A DNA stretch of 64,000 nt from CAWKEY01 sp963848675 (GCA_963848675.1 CAWKEY010000023.1:186001-250000); one strand, 5' to 3'. Counted from the first letter of the stretch, positions 36,155 through 45,385 are shown. A program made the numbers and translations. The notes: generated from the sequence alone by a model not told the origin.

Positions 36155-36596
36155 CCGGCAAAAGTTCGATTCAGGCCGTCAGGAACTTAACGACTGGTTG
36201 CAACGAGTTGCACGCCAGCACCAGGAAAAGGGATTATCGAAGACCTTCGTAGCGACCCACGAGAAAATGCCGGATCGCATCTACGGTTATTATGCGCTAA
36301 AGCTTGCCGAGCTCGAAAACCGCCATCTGCCCGAGGCCAGGCGCAAGATTCTGCCACGCAGGATTCTGGGCGTGCGCTTGGGACGTCTGGCCGTCCATAA
36401 ACAATATCATGGCAAAGGCCTCGGCGAGTTGCTGCTAGTCGATGCCATTACCCGTGCGCGGCGCATTTATACTGAGGCAGGCGGAATTGGTCTGTTCGTC
36501 GATACTATTGATGAGCAGGCAGCAGGCTACTACTTGCGCTTCGGTTTCGAGGCGGCTCCTGATAACCCGTTGTTGCTGTTCCTGCCGGCGAACTGA
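36123..36596 (+). CDS. tacT: TacT-type GNAT acetyltransferase toxin
   Basis: The 157-residue GNAT protein contains GVRLGRLAVHKQYHGKGLGELLL, with the acetyl-CoA pyrophosphate loop Q/R-x-x-G-x-G/A, and ends GYYLRFGFEAAPDNPLLLFLPAN, with the active-site Tyr typical of TacT. It begins with FDSGRQELNDWLQ, another family mark. Such toxins acetylate charged tRNAs and stop translation. It is encoded in overlap with its antitoxin. Confidence 0.9.
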   Translation: MQILPLTGSHNRQKFDSGRQELNDWLQRVARQHQEKGLSKTFVATHEKMPDRIYGYYALKLAELENRHLPEARRKILPRRILGVRLGRLAVHKQYHGKGLGELLLVDAITRARRIYTEAGGIGLFVDTIDEQAAGYYLRFGFEAAPDNPLLLFLPAN

Positions 36597-36618
36597 GCTC
36601 CCAAACTATTCTCAGACT

Positions 36619-39600
36619 TTACCATTTACGCCGTTCCTGAAATTGCAGCACCAGGCTATACACTACCGGCAATACCAATAGACTTAATATCAACACCGTC
36701 AACATGCCGCCCATTGCAGGGGCGGCGACGCGTTGAGTCACATCAGCGCCGGTGCCGGTGGCCCACATGATGGGGATTAAGCCCACGATGTTGGCAAGCG
36801 AGGTAATCGCTACTGGCCGCACACGTAGTGCGGTGGCAGCGGCTGCAGTGGCCCTGATTTCTTCGGCGGTCAAAGGCGCCTGTTTTTGCGCCCGCAGTTT
36901 ATCCATTTCAATATCAATAAAACTCAGCACCATGACACCGGTTTCAGCCGCCGTACCGGCGAGGGCGATAAAACCGACATAGACGCCAATCGATAGATTA
37001 AAGCCGAGCCAGTACACCAGCCAGATGCCGCCAATCAGACTAAAAGGAATGGTCAGCATCACGATAGCCGGTTCGGTGATATTGCGGAAAGAGCAATATA
37101 AAAGAATAAAAATCAGCAGCAGGGTGATAGGGACCACTAAAGCTAAGCGTTTTGCCGCACGCTCCATGTATTCAAACTGGCCTGACCAAGCGACCGTGTA
37201 ACCGGCGGGGAGTTTGACGCGTTCGGCCAGGGTTTTTTGAGCCTGAGCGACGAATCCGCCGATATCATCCGTTTTGATATCCACATAAATCCAGGCATTG
37301 GGCCTGGCGTCTTCAGTTTTAATGACATCCGCGCCGCGGGTGAATTTAATATCAGCCACCAGGGTTAAGGGGATTTGGCTGCCGGTAGGCGTCGGAATTA
37401 ACACCCGCCGCAAGGCATCGATATTATCGCGCAGGTCACGCGGATAGCGTACATTGACCGGATAACGCTCCAGCCCTTCAACGGTTTCAGTGATATTCAT
37501 ACCGCCAATCGCACTTTGAATAACATCCTGCACATCGCCGGTGGTCAGTCCATAACGTGCTGCGGCTTCCCGGTTAATATCGAAATCCAGAAAATAGCCG
37601 CCGACAGCCCGGTCACCATAAGCCGACAAGGTGTCCGGCAAGGTCTTCATGGCACGTTCTATTTCAAGTGATAGCGCTTGCAAGACATTCAGATCGGAAC
37701 CTGAAACTTTAATGCCAACTGGGGTTTTAATGCCGGTAGACAGCATGTCAATGCGGGTTTTGATGGGCATGGTCCAGGCGTTGGCCAAACCCGGAAAATG
37801 AATGGCTTTGTCCATTTCAGCCATCAGTTGCCGGGTCGTTTTAGTCGGATCGGGCCACTGGTCTTGGGGTTTGAGCTTGATGGTGGTTTCCACCATCATT
37901 AATGGGGCCGCGTCGGTGGCGGTTTCAGCGCGGCCGATCTTGCCAAAGACATGATGCACTTCGGGAAATGTTTTCAGCATCTTGTCAGTTTGTTGTAACA
38001 CTTCTCTGGCTTTGGTGATGGATATGCCGGGGAAGGTAGACGGCATATATAAAATATCGCCTTCATCCAGTGGCGGCATAAACTCACTGCCGATGTTGGA
38101 AAACGGGTATAGCGTTGATGCCATCAATACAGCAGCCAGTATCAGCGTCGCCACACGCCAGCGCATCACCAGCTTCAAAACGGGGGTGTGAATAAAGTGT
38201 AAAAACCGGTTAATCGGATTTTTTTGCTCGGGAATGATTTTGCCGCGCACAAAATAGCCCACCAACACCGGTACCAGGGTGACCGTCAATATCGCTGCTG
38301 CCGCCATCGCGTAGGTTTTGGTGAACGCTAATGGACTGAACAAACGCCCTTCCTGCGCCTGCATGGTGATAATGGGCAGAAAGGACACAGTAATGACCAG
38401 CAGCGAGAAAAACAAGCCAGTCCCCACTTCCCTGGAGGATGCGCCGATGACTTGCCAGCGTTCTTTTTCGGTCAATTCGGCCTGTTTTTTTTCAGCGGCG
38501 GCGGCCAGATGCTTGTGGGCATTTTCAACCATCACCACGGCACCATCCACCATATCGCCAATGGCCAGGGCAATACCGCCCAGCGACATGATATTGGCAT
38601 TCATACCTTGCAATTTCATCACAATGAAGGCCATCAAAATACCCAGCGGCAAGGTAATTACAATCACTAACGATGAACGTAGATGGAGCAGGAACAAGGC
38701 CACCAGGGTGCAAACAATAATCAGTTCCTGAGTCAGCGCCGAATTCAGCGTATCGACCGCGCGTTCTATCAAACTGCCACGGTCATAAACGGTGACAATT
38801 TCAACCCCTTCCGGTAAGCCCTTTTTTAATTCCTCCAGTTTTTTGCGCACATCTTCAATGGTCGCCAGCGCATTTTCACCAAAGCGCATAATCACTACGC
38901 CACCGGCCACTTCGCCTTCGCCATTCAGTTCAACGATGCCTCGGCGTAGCTCAGGGCCAATCTGGATATGGGCAACATCCTGCAACCGAATCGGTGTGCC
39001 ATTGGCATCAACACCCACCGGAATAGTTTTGAGATCGGCGATGGATTTGATATAGCCTAAGCCCCTGACCATGTATTCGGTTTCGCCCATTTCAAACAAA
39101 CGGCCGCCGACATCATTATTGGAACGCTTGATGGCGGCGATGACGGTGGATAGTGGAATGTGATAGGCTTGCAACACATTGGGATCAACTTCCACCTGAT
39201 ATTGCTTGACGAAGCCGCCCACTGAGGCGACTTCGGACACGCCGGGAACGGTCTGTAGCGGATAGCGTAAATACCAGTCCTGAATGGAGCGCAGCTGGGC
39301 CAGATCATGCTTGCCGGTTTTATCCACCAGCGCGTATTCATAAATCCAACCGACACCGGTGGCATCCGGACCCAAGGTGGGGGTAACGCCCGGCGGCAAT
39401 CGGCCTTTCACATAATTAAGATATTCCAGCACCCGTGACCGAGCCCAGTAAATATCGGTGCCGTCTTCGAATATAATATAGACAAACGACAGGCCGAAGA
39501 AGGAGTAGCCACGTACCACTTTGGCATGTGGCACCGCCAGCATGGCCGTAGTTAATGGGTAGGTAATTTGATCTTCAATTACCTGGGGTGACTGGCCTTC

Positions 39601-39759
39601 ATAATCGGTGAACACGATGACCTGCACATCGGACAAATCAGGTATCGCATCCAGCGGCATGTTCTTAAACGACCAAAGCCCAGCCAATGCCAGGATAGAC
39701 GCACCCAATAGCACCATAAAGCGATCTTTTAATGAGCTGTTGATAAACCAATCAGTCAT
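36619..39759 (-). CDS. cusA: Heavy-metal RND efflux pump CusA/CzcA
   Basis: The 1046-residue protein has the twelve-TM RND layout with two large periplasmic loops. Conserved blocks include LDAIPDLSDVQVIVFTDYEGQSPQ, GPDATGVGWIYEYALVD, GGIALAIGDMVDGAVVMVENAHKHL (TM4 proton relay Asp) and GFIALAGTAAETGVMVL. It exports Cu+/Ag+ from periplasm and cytosol through CusB and CusC. Metal choice is inferred from the neighbours. It overlaps cusB by eight bases. Confidence 0.92.
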   Translation of the reverse strand: MTDWFINSSLKDRFMVLLGASILALAGLWSFKNMPLDAIPDLSDVQVIVFTDYEGQSPQVIEDQITYPLTTAMLAVPHAKVVRGYSFFGLSFVYIIFEDGTDIYWARSRVLEYLNYVKGRLPPGVTPTLGPDATGVGWIYEYALVDKTGKHDLAQLRSIQDWYLRYPLQTVPGVSEVASVGGFVKQYQVEVDPNVLQAYHIPLSTVIAAIKRSNNDVGGRLFEMGETEYMVRGLGYIKSIADLKTIPVGVDANGTPIRLQDVAHIQIGPELRRGIVELNGEGEVAGGVVIMRFGENALATIEDVRKKLEELKKGLPEGVEIVTVYDRGSLIERAVDTLNSALTQELIIVCTLVALFLLHLRSSLVIVITLPLGILMAFIVMKLQGMNANIMSLGGIALAIGDMVDGAVVMVENAHKHLAAAAEKKQAELTEKERWQVIGASSREVGTGLFFSLLVITVSFLPIITMQAQEGRLFSPLAFTKTYAMAAAAILTVTLVPVLVGYFVRGKIIPEQKNPINRFLHFIHTPVLKLVMRWRVATLILAAVLMASTLYPFSNIGSEFMPPLDEGDILYMPSTFPGISITKAREVLQQTDKMLKTFPEVHHVFGKIGRAETATDAAPLMMVETTIKLKPQDQWPDPTKTTRQLMAEMDKAIHFPGLANAWTMPIKTRIDMLSTGIKTPVGIKVSGSDLNVLQALSLEIERAMKTLPDTLSAYGDRAVGGYFLDFDINREAAARYGLTTGDVQDVIQSAIGGMNITETVEGLERYPVNVRYPRDLRDNIDALRRVLIPTPTGSQIPLTLVADIKFTRGADVIKTEDARPNAWIYVDIKTDDIGGFVAQAQKTLAERVKLPAGYTVAWSGQFEYMERAAKRLALVVPITLLLIFILLYCSFRNITEPAIVMLTIPFSLIGGIWLVYWLGFNLSIGVYVGFIALAGTAAETGVMVLSFIDIEMDKLRAQKQAPLTAEEIRATAAAATALRVRPVAITSLANIVGLIPIMWATGTGADVTQRVAAPAMGGMLTVLILSLLVLPVVYSLVLQFQERRKW

Positions 39760-41188
39760 GTTGATGCGCTCCCTGCTCCATGATCAAGCGATTGGGTTCA
39801 AGGGCTTGCGGTGCCGAAGGTTCCACCATTTTTGCCGTGGCTTCATGCAACCTGGATTCGGAGTCGATGAGAAATTGTGCGGACGTCACCACTTCTTCGC
39901 CTGCTTTTACGCCGTCAAGAATGGCAACATCGCCATTAGACGATAAGCCTGTCGTAACCAGACGCGGTTCAAATTTACCCGCACCCCGCACAATAAGAAC
40001 ACGGGTTTTCGCACCTGAACGAATGACCGCCTCGGCAGGTATGGCCACGGCATCCACCTGTTTACCGGCATGGATGGTCACTTCGGCGAACATATCGGGC
40101 TTTAACAATAAGTCAGCATTATCAAATGCCAAACGCACTTTGATGGTTCGGGTTTCAGGTTCCGCGTAAGGATAAATGAATGCCAGATGGCCGTTAAAAA
40201 TGCGTCCTGGAACGCCGGCCAATTGCATTTCAACCGGGTCACCTACTTTAACCCAGGGCAATTCGTACTCATAAACATCCGCATACACCCAGACTTTGGA
40301 TAAATCGGCGATCATATAGAGTTCGGTTGCCGGGGTGACATATTGCCCCTCGCGAGCACCGATTTGCATAACAATGCCGGCCGCCGGGGTATGAATATGC
40401 AGGCTTTTTTTGATGATATGGCTTAGGGTCAGGTCATGCAGTTGATGGGCCGGCACATCCAGCAGTTTTAAACGTTCACGAGAACTGTCAACCAGCTCTT
40501 CCGCACCACGACGGATGTCTTCAATCGGACTTTTTTCCAGGACTTTAAGATTGTTTAACGCCAATACATATTCCTCTTGGCTGATCACCAGTTGCGGCGA
40601 ATAAATACTCAGCAGATCTTGATTCTTCTTAACTAATTGACCGGTTTTATCAACCCGCAGCATTTCAATCCAGCCTTCCGTTTTAGGATGTAAGCGCACA
40701 ATACGTTCTTCGTCATAGGCTACACGACCAACCGCTCTGACGACATGAGAAAGCAGCATCTTCTTTGCTGTTGCGGTGCGCACGCCCATATTTTGCACGG
40801 TAACCGGGTCAATGGTAACGGTGCCAGCCAGTTCATCAGTTGCCGTCTCATCCTCGGCATACACCGCTACGTAATCCATGCCCATATTGTCTTTCGCCGG
40901 AGTCGGGGAGGTGACGGCCGGATTCATCGAGTTCCGGTAAAACAGGATTTTGCGTTGTGGTGCTTGGCTTTCCTCGATATAGACCGGAACATAGTCCATG
41001 CCCATATTGTCTTTTGCCGGTAAGGGCGATGTGACCGTGGGATTCATCGGATTCCGGTAATATAAAGGCTGTTTAACGGCTGCAGGTTGAACGATGGCGT
41101 CCTGTTTTTGGTATTGAGACAGCCAATAGCCGCCAGCCAAGCCTAAAGCCAGCATCAAAGCGGCGGTTAATAACAATTGCTTATTCAT
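39752..41188 (-). CDS. cusB: Periplasmic adaptor CusB with two metal-binding repeats
   Basis: The 478-residue protein has an N-terminal membrane anchor and then two tandem copies of a short domain (YYRNPMNPTVTSPLPAKDNM... and FYRNSMNPAVTSPTPAKDNM...), each with the GMDYV ending. The usual adaptor hairpin, lipoyl and beta-barrel domains follow. The repeats are Met-based metal sites like those that feed Cu+ to CusA. Most CusB proteins I know of have a single one. It bridges CusA and CusC. Confidence 0.9.
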   Translation of the reverse strand: MNKQLLLTAALMLALGLAGGYWLSQYQKQDAIVQPAAVKQPLYYRNPMNPTVTSPLPAKDNMGMDYVPVYIEESQAPQRKILFYRNSMNPAVTSPTPAKDNMGMDYVAVYAEDETATDELAGTVTIDPVTVQNMGVRTATAKKMLLSHVVRAVGRVAYDEERIVRLHPKTEGWIEMLRVDKTGQLVKKNQDLLSIYSPQLVISQEEYVLALNNLKVLEKSPIEDIRRGAEELVDSSRERLKLLDVPAHQLHDLTLSHIIKKSLHIHTPAAGIVMQIGAREGQYVTPATELYMIADLSKVWVYADVYEYELPWVKVGDPVEMQLAGVPGRIFNGHLAFIYPYAEPETRTIKVRLAFDNADLLLKPDMFAEVTIHAGKQVDAVAIPAEAVIRSGAKTRVLIVRGAGKFEPRLVTTGLSSNGDVAILDGVKAGEEVVTSAQFLIDSESRLHEATAKMVEPSAPQALEPNRLIMEQGAHQHD

Positions 41189-42467
41189 AGATGTCGTCCT
41201 CGCCTACAGCCTGCGCTGTGTTTGCCAGCGCTTGCTGGGCTTCCGTAAAAGCTTTCCAGTATTGGGTTTCGTATTCGAACAAAGTGATCTGGCTGCGTAC
41301 CAGATTCAGGAAATCAACCTTGTTGACCTGATAACCCGCCAGCATGGAGGCCACGGTTTGTCGTGCCTGCGGGATGATGCCGGTATCAAACAACACAAAC
41401 TGCTCTTTGGCACGTTGATAATCGCTGACACTTTGTGAAATTTGCGCTCGCACGGTATTCCATTGATCCTGCAAGGTGTACTTTTCCTGCATGAGTTCAC
41501 TGGTGCGCTGATCAACAGCTTTGGCTTGTTTGCGGCCGGCAAAAATTGGCACATTCATACTCACGCCCAGGCTCAACAAATCAGAGCGTCTAGTGCCGTC
41601 AGGCATGTTAGCGCGCGCACCGTAAGCCGCTTCGACATTGAAATCGGGCAGTATGTCTTTTTTTGCCAGCTCCAGCCGGGAGCGAGCTGCATTAATACCC
41701 TGACGCTCACCTTCGAGTAGCGGCCTTGCCGATTCGGCCTGTTGATACAGCTGGTTTTCCTGTCTGATTACCGGCAATTGCAACGCCACCGTTGCCGGTA
41801 ATTGCACTAAGTTATTAGCGGGCTGATCCAACAAGGCATTGAGTCTGGCAACAGTACTACGCCGCATCCCGGCCAGGCTGATTTTTTGATCCAGTAGTTT
41901 GGATAACTCCAGTTGCGCCAAGAGCACATCCTGCTGTAAACCCTCCCCGACTTCGTATTTGGTTCTGGCAATATCGACAAACTGATGCAGCAAGTTGTGA
42001 TTGCTATCGACAATTCCTATCGCTCTGTCCAGATAAAAAATCTGCCACCACAAAGTTTTAACGTCGTTCAGCAAACTCAGCCGCAGCTCAACAGTATTGA
42101 ATGTAGCCGCCTCCGCCGCATACTTTGCCGCTTGTTCTTTGAGGGCCAGTTTACCGGGAAAAGGGATGACTTGAGACAGGCCGAAGCCCAATTGCGTCAT
42201 ATCGACTTGTCGGGTGCTAAAGCTATCGACTGGCAAGCTCATGGCATTAAAACTGATTTGCGGATCGGGCAAGCTGCCTTCCTGCGACGGAATCGCCGCC
42301 ATCGCCTTGGCGCGCGCCAGCATCTGCGCCAGATTGGGGTTATCCTGAACAGCGCGTTCGACAGCCAATCCAAGTGTTAATACCGTTTGCTCTGCACCGG
42401 TAGCAATGCTGCAGGCGAGCAATAGCGCTGCCAAACACAGGCGCTTTAAATAAATTTTTTGCGACAT
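41181..42467 (-). CDS. cusC: Outer membrane channel CusC (TolC family)
   Basis: From the ATG at 42467, with AAGAGGA before it, the 428-residue protein has a signal peptide (KRLCLAALLLACSIATGA) and two TolC-type helical repeats, e.g. NPNLAQMLARAKAMAAIPSQ. It is the outer membrane exit duct of the pump. The longer start at 42524 would add residues before the signal peptide and is unlikely. It overlaps cusB by eight bases. Confidence 0.88.
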   Translation of the reverse strand: MSQKIYLKRLCLAALLLACSIATGAEQTVLTLGLAVERAVQDNPNLAQMLARAKAMAAIPSQEGSLPDPQISFNAMSLPVDSFSTRQVDMTQLGFGLSQVIPFPGKLALKEQAAKYAAEAATFNTVELRLSLLNDVKTLWWQIFYLDRAIGIVDSNHNLLHQFVDIARTKYEVGEGLQQDVLLAQLELSKLLDQKISLAGMRRSTVARLNALLDQPANNLVQLPATVALQLPVIRQENQLYQQAESARPLLEGERQGINAARSRLELAKKDILPDFNVEAAYGARANMPDGTRRSDLLSLGVSMNVPIFAGRKQAKAVDQRTSELMQEKYTLQDQWNTVRAQISQSVSDYQRAKEQFVLFDTGIIPQARQTVASMLAGYQVNKVDFLNLVRSQITLFEYETQYWKAFTEAQQALANTAQAVGEDDIYE

Positions 42468-42587
42468 AAATATCCTCTTACGCATGTAAAAATCCGTTAA
42501 CCGAATGTGCCATGACTTCGGCAAAGTGCAGATAGCGCTTATGAACGGACTTGCGGCCAGTAAGTAATACTTATCTGCCCATTGCGA

Positions 42588-42941
42588 TTAGAGGCTGTGT
42601 TTGGGAGGTCTTATTTCCGGTGAAAACAAGAAAGAGCCAGGAATAGATTTTTCCAAGTGCCCGTAGAGATATGAGTTATAAACGGGAGGAAACCAGAATG
42701 AGGCCGCTATGGCACAATCGACACAGACATGAAAATTACAGCTCGCCATCCGTGATTTATTATGCGGGCATTGATCAACATCCTGGGCCGCTGAAGCGCC
42801 TGTCTCATCGACCCCATCACTTACATAAACGATGCGTTCAACAGATAACTGACTTGCCATGTCAGAATAATGATCGAACGCAGCCGCAACTGGCGTGATA
42901 ACCAGTATGAGCATTAGCAAGATTAACCATCGTTGAAGCAT
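42588..42941 (-). CDS. Small secreted Cys/His-containing protein leading the cus operon
   Basis: From the ATG at 42941 the 117-residue protein opens with a signal peptide (MLQRWLILLMLILVITPVAA). The mature part has the cluster DVDQCPHNKSRMASCNFHVCVDCA: four Cys and two His within 24 residues. It precedes cusC on the same strand. The pattern suggests a periplasmic metal-binding protein, perhaps DUF2946-like, but I cannot assign a family. An alternative ATG at 42971 adds ten residues before the signal peptide. Confidence 0.6.
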   Translation of the reverse strand: MLQRWLILLMLILVITPVAAAFDHYSDMASQLSVERIVYVSDGVDETGASAAQDVDQCPHNKSRMASCNFHVCVDCAIAASFWFPPVYNSYLYGHLEKSIPGSFLFSPEIRPPKHSL

Positions 42942-43062
42942 TATGGTGCCGGTGTCTTGGGGCGAGTACATACTCTAATGATCTTTATGCCCGGTTGTCA
43001 AAATATAACTTTATTTGACTTCCGTTCTAAAAAATGGACGCACAAGCAGGTTCTGTATTCAT

Positions 43063-43962
43063 TCAGGCAATAATGGTTTTGGCTGAATTCAGGCATTCAT
43101 CAATAAAGTGCTGACTGTAGGCGGGCAAGTAGTTCTGCCGCAGATAAGCAATTTTGGTTACCGAGCTTGGAATAAGATGCGTGAGCGGGCGCATAACCAA
43201 ATCGTCATCGAATTCAGGATCATAAGCCATACTGGCGATCAAACCAACGCCAAAACCCAGACGGATATAGGTCTTGATCACATCGGAATCGGCGGCTGCC
43301 AGAACAACATCCATGCTTAGCCCGATATCGTGAAAAGCTTTTTCAATAGTGGATCGGCCGGTATAACCAAAGGAATAGGTCAGAACCGGAAATGCCGCCA
43401 GGCGTTCCAGGGCTATGGCGCCGCTAGCCAATTCATGTCCCTGCGGCACAACCACGGCATGGTGCCATTCATAGCAGGGCTCGATCACCAGGGTTGCATC
43501 CTCGGCCACCTTCTCGGTACATATCGCGACATCCGCCTTGTTGCTATGCAGATATTCGATCAGGTTCTGGGGCGATGATTGCAGGATATAGATCTTGACG
43601 CCGGGGTATTTAATCCTGAATTTTCGGATTGGCTCAGGCAGAAAATACTTGGCCTGGGTATGGGTCGTAGCAATATGCAATATGCCGGTTTCCCCTTCGC
43701 GGTACTCCGAAGCAATCGCCATAATATTTTTTTTGGCCTGATTGATCATGTGCGCCTGATCCATCACCAAATGGCCCAAGGGCGTCAGCCCGGTCAGTTT
43801 TTTCCCATGCCTTGCCAGCAAAGGCGCACCCAATTCGCTCTCGAATAACTGCAACTGACGGCTGACGGCCGACTGCACGACATGCATTTTTTCTGCGGCT
43901 TTGGACAAGTTAAAGCCGGATTCATGCAGAATGCGGAGTAATTCGATTTGGCTGAGGTTCAT
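43063..43962 (-). CDS. LysR-family regulator, CysB-like
   Basis: From the ATG at 43962 the 299-residue protein starts MNLSQIELLRILHESGFNLSKAAEKMHVVQSAVSRQLQLFE, the CysB/Cbl-type winged helix. The effector domain follows at about 90-295. CysB homologues sense sulfur compounds such as O-acetylserine or sulfate. The target is unknown; neither neighbour is a sulfur gene. The in-frame extension to 44142 is not conserved and lies in decayed DNA. Confidence 0.85.
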   Translation of the reverse strand: MNLSQIELLRILHESGFNLSKAAEKMHVVQSAVSRQLQLFESELGAPLLARHGKKLTGLTPLGHLVMDQAHMINQAKKNIMAIASEYREGETGILHIATTHTQAKYFLPEPIRKFRIKYPGVKIYILQSSPQNLIEYLHSNKADVAICTEKVAEDATLVIEPCYEWHHAVVVPQGHELASGAIALERLAAFPVLTYSFGYTGRSTIEKAFHDIGLSMDVVLAAADSDVIKTYIRLGFGVGLIASMAYDPEFDDDLVMRPLTHLIPSSVTKIAYLRQNYLPAYSQHFIDECLNSAKTIIA

Positions 43963-44142
43963 ACTGAGAGCGCGAATTGTTTGTCTAATTAATAGAAAAT
44001 TTTGATGACCGTCTGGAGTGGGAACATCATAACAATTTCCGGCCCTTTTTTTAAATGACGGGGTTGTACAGGGCTGGTTTGGTCCTATCCGAATCGGCAG
44101 CGAACTGGCGCCTTTGCGGCAAACGCTAAGGCTTTCCGCCAT

Positions 44143-44528
44143 TACCGGTTATGCTGCACGCCTGAACATGACCGCCGCCGAAATGCCGCATATGCAAAGC
44201 CATGAGCTGGCCCAGCTAGTCTCGCTCCCGGCTCAGCAAGGCGTCAATCCTGAATCGATACTTTCGATGTAACCGGTCTTGTGCGCCCGAACGGCGGTCC
44301 ATATCTGCTCCGTGAAAGACAGCGAAAAGCGTCCCTCCAGGTCTTCGCCGGCTTCTTCGCCCAGCTCTTCGGGAAACAAACGATCCACGGCAGCGATGGT
44401 CTCCCTTGCGGCCTCGGCAATAATGCTTTTTTCTTATGCGAACATGAAAAGCGGTCAATTACACATCAACGAACTGACTACAAGCTTAAACCAGCATTTT
44501 CAAAGAGAAACACATCTGGGAGCAAAGC
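44143..44528. other. Decayed intergenic region upstream of the LysR gene
   Basis: No intact gene is supported here. The plus strand has an open frame without start (about 44025-44270) reading GSELAPLRQTLRLSAITGYA and ending in TAA; the minus strand holds the DUF2254-like fragment listed separately. The two overlap, so at most one is a true remnant. The pattern suggests deletion and drift. Confidence 0.4.
44233..44433 (-). pseudogene. Fragment of a DUF2254-type membrane protein gene
   Basis: The minus strand gives KSIIAEAARETIAAVDRLFP, then EELGEEAGED and WTAVRAHKTGYIESID before a stop at 44235. These blocks resemble the soluble middle of DUF2254 membrane proteins (SIIA...ETxAAIDRLFPEEL; SGYIQxID). 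The TM region before and the tail after are missing or out of frame. I matched this from memory of the family, so a profile search should confirm it. Confidence 0.45.
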
Positions 44529-44675
44529 TTATATGCCAAATTCAGGAGCGATAAGCTTCCATGGCTCGGCATGTTGCACCATGCGGCAATACGGGCAAAG
44601 CCTAGCACCCGCCAAAATCAGTTCATGGCAAGCAACACAAGGCTTTCTTGTATATTGAACGAATGAAAGTTTGCA
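44529..44675 (-). pseudogene. Zinc-ribbon coding remnant in a shifted frame after the TIR gene
   Basis: The minus strand has an open frame from 44675 to the TAA at 44529 with no start codon at its head. It reads RKPCVACHELILAGARLCPY, then CRMVQHAEPWKLIAPEFGI. The two CxxC pairs make a zinc-ribbon signature. It overlaps the last codons of the TIR gene in the -1 frame. It may be the original C-terminus of the TIR protein lost by a frameshift, or the tail of an unrelated deleted gene. Confidence 0.45.
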
Positions 44676-45385
44676 TCATTTGGAAACGAACCTATGACTT
44701 TATCTATCTGTGTCAGATTTTTGTCGATGAGAGCTATGGCCTCAGGTTTTCCGTGCGCGAACATCTCTATGGCTGCCACCTGATCTTTGGACAACTGGCG
44801 AAGCAGGTCATCGCGGTAGCTAGATTGATTCTGACCCTGAGAAATAGGAGTAGAGGTTTGCGATTCCTGCTGCAAGATTTCCCTGTAAACGAACAACCCC
44901 AGCGCAAGCACCATCATGCCGGCGATGCCCAAAGTCCACCGGCGCTTCCAGCGCAGCCTTCCAGAAGGCTCATCAATCGGTTGAGGCATTGCCATGCCGG
45001 CCATGGCGGATGCTATGCCTTCATATAGCGGCTGAATTTCATCATGAGAGGGCTTGCCATCCCAGCCAACCAGGTCTACGGTCTGCTTGCGGCGGAATTC
45101 GAGCGGCAACTTGACCCGGCCGATAAGCGCCGGCACAAGCACGCCACGCTCTGCGGCGGCTGCGGCTTCGTTCTTGACCCACTCCGAGGTAACCGAATCC
45201 TTCGACCACAGGACAACAACGCTCTTGGCTGTCTCAAGCTCGCGCTCGATCACCTGATCAAAGGTCTGGCCGGCGATGATCTTACGATCCCACCAGACTG
45301 ACCAACCACGCGCAGCCAGCACACTGGCCAACTTACGGGCGCTCTCGCGGTCTTCACTTGCGTAACTTATGAACACGTCAGCCAT
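44618..45385 (-). CDS. Membrane-anchored TIR-domain protein
   Basis: The 255-residue protein has an N-terminal TIR domain (MADVFISYASEDRESARKLA, GWSVWWDRKI, VVVLWSKDSVTSEWVKNEAA; residues 1-125), with Glu73 in the place of the catalytic Glu of TIR NADases. A basic stretch (RWKRRW) and one TM (about 151-168) follow. A short C-terminal region ends HSFNIQESLVLLAMN. TIR proteins often act in phage defence through NAD+ depletion. It stands alone, without a sensor gene beside it, and its C-terminus may be truncated. Confidence 0.85.
   Translation of the reverse strand: MADVFISYASEDRESARKLASVLAARGWSVWWDRKIIAGQTFDQVIERELETAKSVVVLWSKDSVTSEWVKNEAAAAAERGVLVPALIGRVKLPLEFRRKQTVDLVGWDGKPSHDEIQPLYEGIASAMAGMAMPQPIDEPSGRLRWKRRWTLGIAGMMVLALGLFVYREILQQESQTSTPISQGQNQSSYRDDLLRQLSKDQVAAIEMFAHGKPEAIALIDKNLTQIDKVIGSFPNDANFHSFNIQESLVLLAMN

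Noticed and set aside
44025..44270. Plus-strand open frame GSELAPLRQTLRLSAITGYA...
   Set aside because: It lacks a start near its head, overlaps a better minus-strand remnant and matches no family I know. It is mentioned only within the intergenic entry.
44640..44675. Programmed -1 frameshift joining TIR and zinc ribbon
   Set aside because: No X-XXY-YYZ slippery heptamer or clear downstream pseudoknot is visible, so ordinary mutation or deletion is more likely.
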